The notes beneath the pieces were generated by a model. The model did not search any database. It saw nothing but the letters and a program-made list of their open reading frames with translations, and had not been told where the DNA came from. From positions 1 to 25,611 of the forward strand of contig JAXHVA010000060.1 in the NCBI GenBank assembly GCA_034189035.1: 25,611 nt of DNA, in the 5' to 3' direction. Source of the stretch: JAUXFK01 sp034189035 (GTDB lineage: Bacteria; Desulfobacterota; UBA8473). The first letter of the stretch is position 1. Each line of letters opens with the position of its first letter. Of this stretch, positions 15,520 through 23,618 are shown piece by piece. Made by a program: the position numbers and the translations under genes.

Positions 15520-15734
15520 TTAGTAAATAGCCTGTCCAATCTCTGTGTCAGACTCAGATTTTAATCCTGGAAATACGTCAATATATCCCAGTATTTTCGC
15601 GGTTAAAATCTTCGTCTTCCTGGACCTTGAACAATATCACTCATTTCTGGATGGACACCATTTAGATATAATTCAATAATTGATATATCTTTTTTTATTG
15701 GAGTGTTTTGTAAAGTAAGGTCGATAGATTCCAT
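15520..15734 (-). pseudogene. Possible small frameshifted gene, unrecognised
   Basis: On the minus strand an ATG at 15732-15734 opens MESIDLTLQNTPIKKDISII and continues through ELYLNGVHPEMSDIVQGPG to a stop near 15605. A shift of one base in the GAAGATTTTAA region lets the frame run on as KILTAKILGYIDVFPGLKS to a TAA at 15520. The composite of about 70 residues is protein-like. I cannot assign a family. It lies opposite to the flanking plus-strand genes, in the 373-base gap between them; the remainder of 15400-15773 shows no other feature except the TAGGAG ribosome site at 15762. Confidence 0.3.
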
Positions 15735-15773
15735 TATTCAAAATCGCAATTCCCTGATTATTAGGAGTAAGAG

Positions 15774-16538
15774 ATGAAATATAGAAATATTATTTATTTA
15801 TTATCATTATTATTAATCGTATCTTGCTCTGGGAATAGAATCATCAAGGGCCCTACAGGAGAGAATGATATCTTCGTGAATAAAGAGGAAAGCTTCCACC
15901 TCCCCACCTTTATTCTGGGGCCAGGAGATGAGATTACAATCAATGTTTGGAGGAATGATGATTTAAGCAAGGATGTACAAATCGATCCATCCGGGAACAT
16001 TTACCTCCCTCTCGTTGGAAAAATCAAGGCATCCGGTTTAACGATAGCCCAATTAAGGGAAAATATGACAACGCAATTGTTAAAATATTTCGTTAACCCT
16101 CAGGTTGATATTAATGTACTGGCCCTAAAGAGCCAAAAAGTACATGTCTTTGGTGAGGTAAGGTCTCCTGGGACATATACGATAGACCAAAACCTGTTTG
16201 CCTGGGAAGCCATATCAAAAGCAGGAGGCTTTACATCAGATGCGAACAGAAAAAAGATCCTTCTTGTAAGAAACAAAGATGGTGTGCCTACTGTGGCAGC
16301 CTTAAATATTCAAGATATGCTCAAAAAAGGAAAGCTTGCTCAAAACGTTTATTTGAAAAGTGGGGACATCATTTATGTAACCCCCAGTTTCATAGCAAAT
16401 ATAGAAAGATTCATGAGTCGATTTAATACTATCATCAGCCCCTTTGTTTCCCTCGAAAGGGGTATTGTTCTTTATCCTGATGCAAGGGATGTACTTCGTG
16501 GAGAGGAAGAAGATAAAGAGATTATCGTTGCACCATGA
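15774..16538 (+). CDS. Polysaccharide export outer-membrane lipoprotein (Wza-like)
   Basis: A 254-residue Wza-family protein that would form the outer-membrane exit channel for exopolysaccharide. The signal peptide ends in a lipobox LLIVSC, giving an acylated Cys18. The Poly_export domain spans about 47-125 (LGPGDEITINVW..., then DPSGNIYLPLVGKI and NPQVDINVL). One SLBB domain follows at about 127-205 (VHVFGEVRSPGTYTI, KAGGFT, LKSGDIIYV). The C-terminal 50 residues include an amphipathic helix (FIANIERFMSRFNTIISPF) that could line the membrane pore. It is shorter than E. coli Wza (about 380), which has further SLBB domains. The start follows TAGGAG at a good distance. Next to it is the Wzz/kinase gene, its usual partner. 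Confidence 0.93.
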   Translation: MKYRNIIYLLSLLLIVSCSGNRIIKGPTGENDIFVNKEESFHLPTFILGPGDEITINVWRNDDLSKDVQIDPSGNIYLPLVGKIKASGLTIAQLRENMTTQLLKYFVNPQVDINVLALKSQKVHVFGEVRSPGTYTIDQNLFAWEAISKAGGFTSDANRKKILLVRNKDGVPTVAALNIQDMLKKGKLAQNVYLKSGDIIYVTPSFIANIERFMSRFNTIISPFVSLERGIVLYPDARDVLRGEEEDKEIIVAP

Positions 16539-16781
16539 TTTTTTATAAATCCTCCAACTCTTCCATTAATATCTGTATCTGCTTATACACTCAATCCTTT
16601 TTGAGTCTTTGCCATAATCCGATTGGTTTGAATGTGAATATGTCGATCCAAACGTACAACTTGAAGTTGTTTTCGAGTAATGACATGATTCGTGTCGATT
16701 TATAAGAAAATCATCTTTACCATGGCATAAGGAAGAATGGAAAACTGTTTACTAACTCACTGCTGAATAGAGGAACTGTAA

Positions 16782-18926
16782 ATGGAATTTTTAAAGTTAT
16801 GGGAAATATTGCTTCGAAGAAAATGGATTGCCTTTATTTCATTTATTGTTTTTTTTGCATCTGTAGCAATATGTACATATATTATAAACCCTACATATAA
16901 AGCAAAAGCAAAGATACATATTGAAACATCCGATTCCCTTTCATCCATTATGTCAAAATTAGGGGTGCAAAATATGGGGATAGCATTTGTGGACAACAGT
17001 GATGAGCACGAAACGGATATAGCTCTCGCAACTATCAGACCGCTTATAAAGAAGTTAATATCTGATTTGTCCTTAGAGGACAGCCACGGAAAGCCACTGA
17101 ATCCTGATAAGCTTCTTAAATCGAGCATAATAAACAAGATACTTTCTCGGCCTACCATATGTGTCGAGCAATATGAAGATGCGGACATTCTAGAAATAGA
17201 ATCAACGTCCACCAATCCTAGTCAGGCAGCCGACATGTCTAATAAACTCGCTGAGCTTTACATCAAAGACAGGATAGAACAAACCAGAAAGAAATACAGG
17301 GACGTCAGGATGTCTATCGGAAAGCAGATACAAAAGGTTAAAGATGAATACTATAAGTCATTAAATGATGTTAAGGATTTTAAAGTTAAGAATGAAATCA
17401 TCGACTTGGATCAAGAGACTCAGAACCTTATCAATAAGATAGTCACTCTGGAAGGAAGTTATGAAGAGAATGAAAGGACTATTCTCGGATTAGAAAGAGA
17501 GATGGCCAAGACTAGGGAGAAAATCAATGAGTTAAATATGTTTCGAAAAGAGTCGTATGATTTTACTCAGAGTGATCAAGTAGCATCTTTAAAAACAAGA
17601 CTCAACAGCCTTTTAGTCGATATTGCCCAAAGGAGTGTTGAAATAAAAAAAGAACATCCTGATTATATACAATTGGAAAAGATGGTAGAGGCTGTCAGAG
17701 ATCTTATACAGGATGAGACAAGGCTTGTTTTTAACTCCGAGAGGTTTTCAGTAGACCCCGTATATGACGACCTCTCTTTTCGTTTGGTTGAAGACTACAT
17801 CAACAAAGAGGTTACCTTAGCCAAAAGCCGACTGATTAAAGAATATATAAAGAAATATCAGGATGAATTACTCAGGATGCCTCAAAGGTATCTTGAAAGT
17901 TCAAAGTTTAAATTGTCTCTTTCAGTAAATGAAGCGACATATCAATCTCTATTGGAATATTTAACTCATGTCGGTATTGCAGAGTCAATGGCAATATCGA
18001 ATATATGTCTTGTTGAGCCTGCTGAGATCTCTTATAGGCCTCACTTTCCGAAAAAAGCGCTGAACTTTCTTCTTGGGATCTTCCTTGGATTTTTCTGGGG
18101 GCTGGCAGTCGCCTTTTTTGTAGAGTATATAGATAATACCATTAAATCATCTGAAGATATAAAAAACATTAAATTCTTTCCAATCCTTGGAATAATCCCA
18201 AGGACAAATTATCTTATGAATATGGGCACAATCTTAAAAGCTGATCCTAAATCGAACATTGTTGAGGCCTTTCGAACAATTAGGAACAATATACAATATA
18301 CATTTGCTGATAAATCAATAAAGACCATTGCAATAACCAGCTCTATTGAAAATGAAGGAAAGAGCACCCTGGCTTCAAATATTTCTATAATTATGAGTAA
18401 AACTGATAAGAAAGTCATCCTCATAGACCTGAATTTAAGAAGGCCGTCGCTCCATAGATTTTTCGATCTCTCTCACTCCACTGGGATTATAGATGGAGTT
18501 GCCAAAGGAATGCAATTGGAAGAGGTGATAGTTCATACTGATACTGAAAAGCTGGATTTATTGACAGCCGGTCTTGTTCCCTCTGATCCCAGCAGTTTAA
18601 TCGAGTCAAAACGGTTACGGAATACCATTTTGAAGCTTGAAAAGATCTACGATATGATTATTATCGATACGCCTCCAATTATGACAGTGAATGACGCCAT
18701 TGTTATAGGAAGGTTTGTAGACTGTGTATTATACGTAATTGAATCGGGAAAGGTTCCCTTTCCCATGCTAGAAACTATAAAAGAAGAGATGGAAAAGGCA
18801 GAGATTAAAAGTGTCGGTACGGTTTTGAACAAGGCAGATTATTATGGTTCAATATACTATGGGTATCGTTCTCTTATAATCCCTTTCGAGAAATGTAAAA
18901 ATATCTTTTTGAGAAGAGATAGATAG
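16782..18926 (+). CDS. Wzz/BY-kinase fusion, exopolysaccharide chain-length regulator (Wzc-like)
   Basis: The 714-residue protein combines a Wzz chain-length domain and a bacterial tyrosine kinase. Membrane segments lie at about 14-36 and 427-449, the second preceded by the proline-rich YRPHFPKKALN. Between them is a large periplasmic coiled-coil region (about 150-330). The cytoplasmic kinase starts near 490: Walker A SIENEGKST with Lys527, Walker A' VILIDLNLRRPS, and Walker B MIIIDTPPIM with Asp629. The Walker A' motif normally reads D-x-D; here it is D549-L-N551, a loss of the second Asp that matters for kinase activity in studied BY-kinases. The C-terminus still has a tyrosine cluster (YYGSIYYGYRS) suited to autophosphorylation. 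The start ATG follows AGAGGA. It would control polymer length together with the Wza-like channel and the Wzy-like polymerase. Confidence 0.93.
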   Translation: MEFLKLWEILLRRKWIAFISFIVFFASVAICTYIINPTYKAKAKIHIETSDSLSSIMSKLGVQNMGIAFVDNSDEHETDIALATIRPLIKKLISDLSLEDSHGKPLNPDKLLKSSIINKILSRPTICVEQYEDADILEIESTSTNPSQAADMSNKLAELYIKDRIEQTRKKYRDVRMSIGKQIQKVKDEYYKSLNDVKDFKVKNEIIDLDQETQNLINKIVTLEGSYEENERTILGLEREMAKTREKINELNMFRKESYDFTQSDQVASLKTRLNSLLVDIAQRSVEIKKEHPDYIQLEKMVEAVRDLIQDETRLVFNSERFSVDPVYDDLSFRLVEDYINKEVTLAKSRLIKEYIKKYQDELLRMPQRYLESSKFKLSLSVNEATYQSLLEYLTHVGIAESMAISNICLVEPAEISYRPHFPKKALNFLLGIFLGFFWGLAVAFFVEYIDNTIKSSEDIKNIKFFPILGIIPRTNYLMNMGTILKADPKSNIVEAFRTIRNNIQYTFADKSIKTIAITSSIENEGKSTLASNISIIMSKTDKKVILIDLNLRRPSLHRFFDLSHSTGIIDGVAKGMQLEEVIVHTDTEKLDLLTAGLVPSDPSSLIESKRLRNTILKLEKIYDMIIIDTPPIMTVNDAIVIGRFVDCVLYVIESGKVPFPMLETIKEEMEKAEIKSVGTVLNKADYYGSIYYGYRSLIIPFEKCKNIFLRRDR

Positions 18927-18957
18927 GTTTTTTTAAGGTGCTTCTCTTGGTGAGAAA

Positions 18958-21144
18958 GTGAAAAGTATTCTTATCCCCCTTCAAAAAACAATACACTTAT
19001 TGACAGTCATTAGTATGCTCCTGCTATTTCATCCCAGCATTCTCTATTCCCAAGAACAGGGCAATGGAGGGAGGCTGAGACAAAAAGGAGTCGTTTCCAT
19101 TTCACAGACTATACGGGGTAAGGTACATGCAATTGATGGAACTATGGTAGTTGTAAAAACACGCCGCAGCCATTTTGAAAAAGTGAATCTCTCCAAAAAA
19201 ACATCCTACATAAAAGAGTCTTATATTTCAAAGGGTGAATTAAAAATAGGAGAAAGACTCCTCGTTATGGGGAATTTTTTTGAAGATTCATTTCATGCGA
19301 GATTGATTAAAGTAATAAAAAAGATAGATGCTCCTATAAAAAGCCCAAAACGAATGGGAAGAAGATTTTTAAGAAAAAGAGGGGGAGAATCGATTGACCA
19401 AAGAAGGCAAGGCCCGATTATCGGAGAGATTACAGGTTTAAAGCCATTGACAATCAAATGTGATTCAAATGAAGAATGGATCATTCGGATAACGAATGAA
19501 ACAAAAATATTACAGGAAAACAAAGCAGAGCCTCCTGAGATAATAAAAGGCAAAGATATAAGAATAATAACACGGTTCATCCCCCATACAGATGAACGGG
19601 AAGCCATAAAGATCATCGTTAAACCTGAAAAAGATGGAGTACTACAGAATAGATCTGCCCCGGAATTACAGGCTGTCAGGGATAATGAGGGTGGTAATGG
19701 ATCCTCCAATAATCTTGCTATGGAGGATGTAGGTGATAGCAATCTCCTTCCAGATATTTCTCGAGTGTCTGCCAGCAACGGATTTGTCTATGGAATCTGG
19801 CTGGGCAGGGGGCTCTATTCCAATGAAGAACTTGATAGGGCATTTCGTGTGGCCTATAATTTTGGGATAAAAGACTTTATGATAGAATTTAAATGGGGGT
19901 ATGTAGAGCCAGAAAATGACAAATGGAACTGGAGTAATGAAGAAACCATTGATGTAGAGCATGTGATTAAACTTGCCAGGGATTACAATATCTCGATAAT
20001 TCCCTACTTTGATACATTTATGCCCTGGGGCGAAATAAGAAAGCTGAATCCAGACAAAGGAGAATGCTTGGGTCCTCCATCGAGATGGGGTCAATATCAA
20101 GCACCGGATCCAAAGGAGTATGCGGATTATGCGTTTAAGGTGGTGGACAAATTAAAACGCAGCGGTGTGGCTGTAAGGTATGTGGCGTTAGATAATGAAG
20201 TTTCTAATATAAGTGATGGTTATCAATCGTGGAACTGTTTCATTAATGCCACTGCAAAACAGATCAAGGAGTTTGAAAATGCAGCCTATAACAAGATTAA
20301 AACCGTGTATCCTGACATTATGATCAGTTCAACAACCTTTTCTTTCCCAGGGCTTCCAGACCGCTTGCACGAAGATTTTGTTAAAGACAATATGCGAAGA
20401 AACTCTTTTGTCAGGGCATATTTCGAAGATGAGCCGAAACCAGAGTTTGACTTCCTTGGGGTTCATGAAGTGTTGATGGGAAGTGGCAGCCCGTATACAA
20501 TAGCCAAGAAAGCGGAAAATGCGGATTATGAGTTCAATTTTGGTTCATACAACATCGCCTATGATATATGGAGGGAGATTCTCGATAAATACGGGTTTAA
20601 CAACAAACCCATCTTTAATTTAGAATCTGCCGCTGTTCGCAAAGGAATGCAGGATGCTCAATTGCTGCAACGAGTTGTTTTTTCAAGAACAAATGCACAA
20701 AAGAACCGGGTAATGGGCTGGGTGTTATCTCAATTAACAGTGTCAAAAAGATTTCCAAAGGGCAAAGGAGGAAAGAGGAGTGCAATCGGCATAACAGCAC
20801 TTGGGCAAGGCTATCATTTAAAAGAAGGGTATTATGCATACTATACATTAATGACTACATTGGCCCGTTATCCAAGGTATGAACGAAGGGTAATGGGAGA
20901 GTTAAATACCCATAAGCCATTGATAGAAAAATTCCGTAGTGACATAAGCAGGACCTTATATGTTGCCTTCATTCCCTATCATGGAAAGCTTGAAAAACCC
21001 GTAGAAGTCTCTTTATTTATCGGTTCATCTAAAGAAGGAAAATTAACAAAATCAGATGGATCGTCTTTTTTCCTTCAAAGCAACAAGGAGGGATTTATTC
21101 GTTTCAGTATAGACAAAAAACCGATATTTATTGAGGTAGGCTAA
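18958..21144 (+). CDS. Secreted clan-A glycoside-hydrolase-like protein with N-terminal OB-like repeats
   Basis: A 728-residue exported protein starting at GTG, 31 bases after the kinase gene; the ribosome site is weak. An N-terminal signal peptide (to about 31) is followed by two DUF5666-like beta domains: 51-122 (GKVHAIDGTMVVVKTRRSHF...) and 152-223 (GPIIGEITGLKPLTIKCDSN...). A low-complexity linker precedes a TIM-barrel domain, about 275-650. It has clan-A landmarks: FMIEFKWGYVEPENDKWNW, an acid/base candidate Glu414 in ALDNEVSN, His503 in FLGVHEV, and a nucleophile candidate Glu556 in PIFNLESAAV. A beta tail ends the protein. Such enzymes (for example PslG, GH39) cut their own exopolysaccharide in the periplasm. 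Its location between the chain-length kinase and polymerase supports that role. The exact GH family and substrate are not clear. Confidence 0.8.
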   Translation: MKSILIPLQKTIHLLTVISMLLLFHPSILYSQEQGNGGRLRQKGVVSISQTIRGKVHAIDGTMVVVKTRRSHFEKVNLSKKTSYIKESYISKGELKIGERLLVMGNFFEDSFHARLIKVIKKIDAPIKSPKRMGRRFLRKRGGESIDQRRQGPIIGEITGLKPLTIKCDSNEEWIIRITNETKILQENKAEPPEIIKGKDIRIITRFIPHTDEREAIKIIVKPEKDGVLQNRSAPELQAVRDNEGGNGSSNNLAMEDVGDSNLLPDISRVSASNGFVYGIWLGRGLYSNEELDRAFRVAYNFGIKDFMIEFKWGYVEPENDKWNWSNEETIDVEHVIKLARDYNISIIPYFDTFMPWGEIRKLNPDKGECLGPPSRWGQYQAPDPKEYADYAFKVVDKLKRSGVAVRYVALDNEVSNISDGYQSWNCFINATAKQIKEFENAAYNKIKTVYPDIMISSTTFSFPGLPDRLHEDFVKDNMRRNSFVRAYFEDEPKPEFDFLGVHEVLMGSGSPYTIAKKAENADYEFNFGSYNIAYDIWREILDKYGFNNKPIFNLESAAVRKGMQDAQLLQRVVFSRTNAQKNRVMGWVLSQLTVSKRFPKGKGGKRSAIGITALGQGYHLKEGYYAYYTLMTTLARYPRYERRVMGELNTHKPLIEKFRSDISRTLYVAFIPYHGKLEKPVEVSLFIGSSKEGKLTKSDGSSFFLQSNKEGFIRFSIDKKPIFIEVG

Positions 21145-21197
21145 GAGCCAGGCTGTTATTATCTCATTTCTTCTATACATCAGGGGTCTATGTATTT

Positions 21198-22628
21198 ATG
21201 AAGGAAACCAGAGAAAGGATACTTTTACCTGTTGATTCATATTGGGTTATCTTCGTTGCACTCTTTATTTTGACAGTGACCCTTGGGTCTATTCTAGCAT
21301 ACAGTTATAAAACCGCCTTGTTGGGGATTGTTTTTCTTTTTTTTTCAACAGCAGTCTTTATAAGACCAATAATCGGTCTCTATTTTATTCTTTTCTTCTT
21401 GCCTCTTATGAATGTCGGGTTTGCATATGAGAACCCAAACAGGACAAACGATGAATTTATTTCCATAGCGGCTGTCCCTATTGTGGTTACTTTTGTTGCC
21501 CACTTAATCGATAGAGTATTATATAGAAAAAATAAAATTTACACAATACGACATGGATCTTATCGTTATGCACAGTTTTTATTATTCTTTCTCATCCTTG
21601 GATTTTCTCTGATTTCATTGCTTTGGTCGATCGACTGTATTCATGGTCTTAATAATATATTCGTCTTGATACTCGGTTTTATCCTCATTATTCTATTTAC
21701 CGGAGACATCTTAACAAAAGATCATATATACTATATTATAAAGGCCCTTCCTTTTCTGGGTCTTTTTCTTTCTTTTCTCCTTTTATTGTCAGACTTCTAT
21801 TATGATTTTGCTAGCACAGTAAAACTGTCTGACCATTTTGATTTTGTTCTCATCTTACACGCAAATGCTGTGGAAGGGAAGGTAAGACCCGGTGGATTTG
21901 CCCCTGTAGATCTCGCTTCAAATATACTTACGATATTCGTTTTTAGCAATATTGCCCTTGCATATATATACGGATGGAGGGGGAAGATATTTCTTTTGCT
22001 CCACTCATTTCTCCTGATAATATGTATACTAAAGACAGCGTCTAAGGCTGGGGCGTTAAGCCTAGCTTTCGGTCTATTCCTTCTTCCTATTATTATCCCA
22101 GAATTACGCAATAGAGTTATTCGATTAACAACGTTAGGCATTTTTGCTATAGGGCTTGTCCTTATTTTTTTTGGGAAAGTAATATTAATGAGATTCGGGG
22201 TCATGATTTCTGGCAAAGCTGGTTTCCTTACAGACAGATTGTATTGGTGGTCACAGGGATTTGAGCATCTGTATAAGACAGGTGGTATTGGTTTAGGAGC
22301 AGGAGGATTTACGAGGATTATCGATCCAGTACCTGCTGCTCATAGCTTCTATTTTTCTGTCTTATTTGACCTCGGTATCCTTGGTTTCGTCCTTTTTATG
22401 ACCCTGCTGGCACTCATCATTCGCAAGATAATCGTGTCATTGTCTCAAATCCCTCAAGATGAGATGAGGTTTCTTCTTTATTGTCTGTCTATTGCCCTTA
22501 TCACCTTATTTCTACACGGGTTTGTCGATTTCGATTACTCATATCTGCCCTTTTGGGCGCTCGTAGGTTCTATGTTGGGTATCATACGAATATATAAGAC
22601 GAAAAAGAAGGCATCGATCCCAGTATAA
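21198..22628 (+). CDS. O-antigen ligase/Wzy-type polysaccharide polymerase
   Basis: An integral membrane protein of 476 residues with about 11-12 hydrophobic segments. It has the Wzy_C/O-antigen ligase landmarks: the periplasmic loop after a segment near 215 (KVRPGGFAPVD), the stretch KTASKAGALSLAFGLFLL, and the loop GGIGLGAGGFTRI at about 362-374, followed by AAHSFYFSVLFDLGILGF. These proteins polymerise undecaprenyl-linked repeat units in the periplasm or ligate glycan to an acceptor. The context with Wza- and Wzc-like proteins favours polymerase. It starts 53 bases after the hydrolase gene. The ribosome site is not strong (AGGGG about 12 bases upstream). Confidence 0.87.
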   Translation: MKETRERILLPVDSYWVIFVALFILTVTLGSILAYSYKTALLGIVFLFFSTAVFIRPIIGLYFILFFLPLMNVGFAYENPNRTNDEFISIAAVPIVVTFVAHLIDRVLYRKNKIYTIRHGSYRYAQFLLFFLILGFSLISLLWSIDCIHGLNNIFVLILGFILIILFTGDILTKDHIYYIIKALPFLGLFLSFLLLLSDFYYDFASTVKLSDHFDFVLILHANAVEGKVRPGGFAPVDLASNILTIFVFSNIALAYIYGWRGKIFLLLHSFLLIICILKTASKAGALSLAFGLFLLPIIIPELRNRVIRLTTLGIFAIGLVLIFFGKVILMRFGVMISGKAGFLTDRLYWWSQGFEHLYKTGGIGLGAGGFTRIIDPVPAAHSFYFSVLFDLGILGFVLFMTLLALIIRKIIVSLSQIPQDEMRFLLYCLSIALITLFLHGFVDFDYSYLPFWALVGSMLGIIRIYKTKKKASIPV

Positions 22629-22643
22629 AAATATAGAAAGATT

Positions 22644-23618
22644 ATGATAGGCAACTTCACAAAATGGATATTCTGGCGATATATTCGAAAGTTAATTGCA
22701 CGGATCCCTTTGAGTGTGATTCACATCATTGTACCGATAATATCCCTTTTCCAACTCATCGCTTCCAGTAACAGACGAAAAATTACCATCTCAGAATTGT
22801 CCTCATCCAATCTTATAGATAAAAAAAATACCTTTCAAATGCTCTTTCGCTCTTTTATCAATCAAAACAATTTCCAGGTCAAGATGTGCTATCTTCCCAA
22901 TATAAATAGAGAAAATGTAAATGACTATTTTAGGGTCGATGGGATACAGTATTTGGACGAAGCCATGAAGGGAGGCTATGGCACAGTACTGCTCAATCCT
23001 CACTTCGGCCCCTTTTTACTTGTAATGCCGGCCCTCGGACATATGGGATATAAACTCAACCAGGTTGTCCTTCAAGGAGAACCGATAATAGGAAGACGAA
23101 AGGGTTTGGACAGGATGATATATGATGCAAAGTTTAATGCAATAGATAGAAACCTGCCAGCCAATTTTATCAATGCTGCAAATAATAAGCTAGCAATTCG
23201 GAATGTATTGACCTCTCTTTCTAAAAATGAGATTGTCCTCTTTGCTTCAACGGGTAGGGGGGGGAAGTCCTGGCATGAAGTGAACTTCTTAGGAAGAAGA
23301 GCGACATTTAACCTCACGCCTTTTAAGGTTGCGCTGAAGACAGGTTCAACATTGATCCCGGTCTTTGTAATCGATTCAAAACCGATTCCCCAGGTTATTA
23401 TTGAAAAACCATTAGAAGTAAAAGAGGGGGAAACTCCAGAGCAGATGCTTGAAAAATATATTTCAGTACTCTCTCTATTTGTAAAGAGATATCCGGAACA
23501 TTTTGCTTTTTATCTGTACGATATGCATGTTCAAGCATGGTGGGATGACCATCCTTTATTCTCAGACTATCCGATGAAAATCAGACAGAGAAAGGCCGAG
23601 GGGAAACATGTACAATAA
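22644..23618 (+). CDS. LpxL/HtrB-like acyltransferase (lysophospholipid acyltransferase superfamily)
   Basis: The 324-residue protein resembles lipid A secondary acyltransferases. An N-terminal membrane helix (about 20-42) is followed by the HtrB core: GYGTVLLNPHFGPFLLVMPA, then FASTGRGGKSWHEVNFLGRR and ALKTGSTLIPVFVI. The catalytic motif is usually H-x4-(D/E), for instance HFGNWE. Here His120 is followed by FGPFL, so the acidic partner is Leu125. Either another residue serves, or the protein is not a standard acyltransferase. The second motif and the C-terminal region (KYISVLSLFVKRYPEHFAF) look complete. It starts 15 bases after the polymerase stop and overlaps the next gene by 11 bases. It could acylate the exopolysaccharide or its lipid carrier rather than lipid A. 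Confidence 0.8.
   Translation: MIGNFTKWIFWRYIRKLIARIPLSVIHIIVPIISLFQLIASSNRRKITISELSSSNLIDKKNTFQMLFRSFINQNNFQVKMCYLPNINRENVNDYFRVDGIQYLDEAMKGGYGTVLLNPHFGPFLLVMPALGHMGYKLNQVVLQGEPIIGRRKGLDRMIYDAKFNAIDRNLPANFINAANNKLAIRNVLTSLSKNEIVLFASTGRGGKSWHEVNFLGRRATFNLTPFKVALKTGSTLIPVFVIDSKPIPQVIIEKPLEVKEGETPEQMLEKYISVLSLFVKRYPEHFAFYLYDMHVQAWWDDHPLFSDYPMKIRQRKAEGKHVQ

Noticed and set aside
16591..16608. ACTCAA...TTGAGT hairpin after the wza-like gene as a terminator
   Set aside because: The stem is only 6 bp and AT-rich, with no following T run.
16757..17215. 152-residue minus-strand ORF
   Set aside because: Antisense to the N-terminal domain of the Wzz/kinase gene.
19293..19778. 161-residue minus-strand ORF
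   Set aside because: Antisense to the hydrolase gene, with no recognisable motif.
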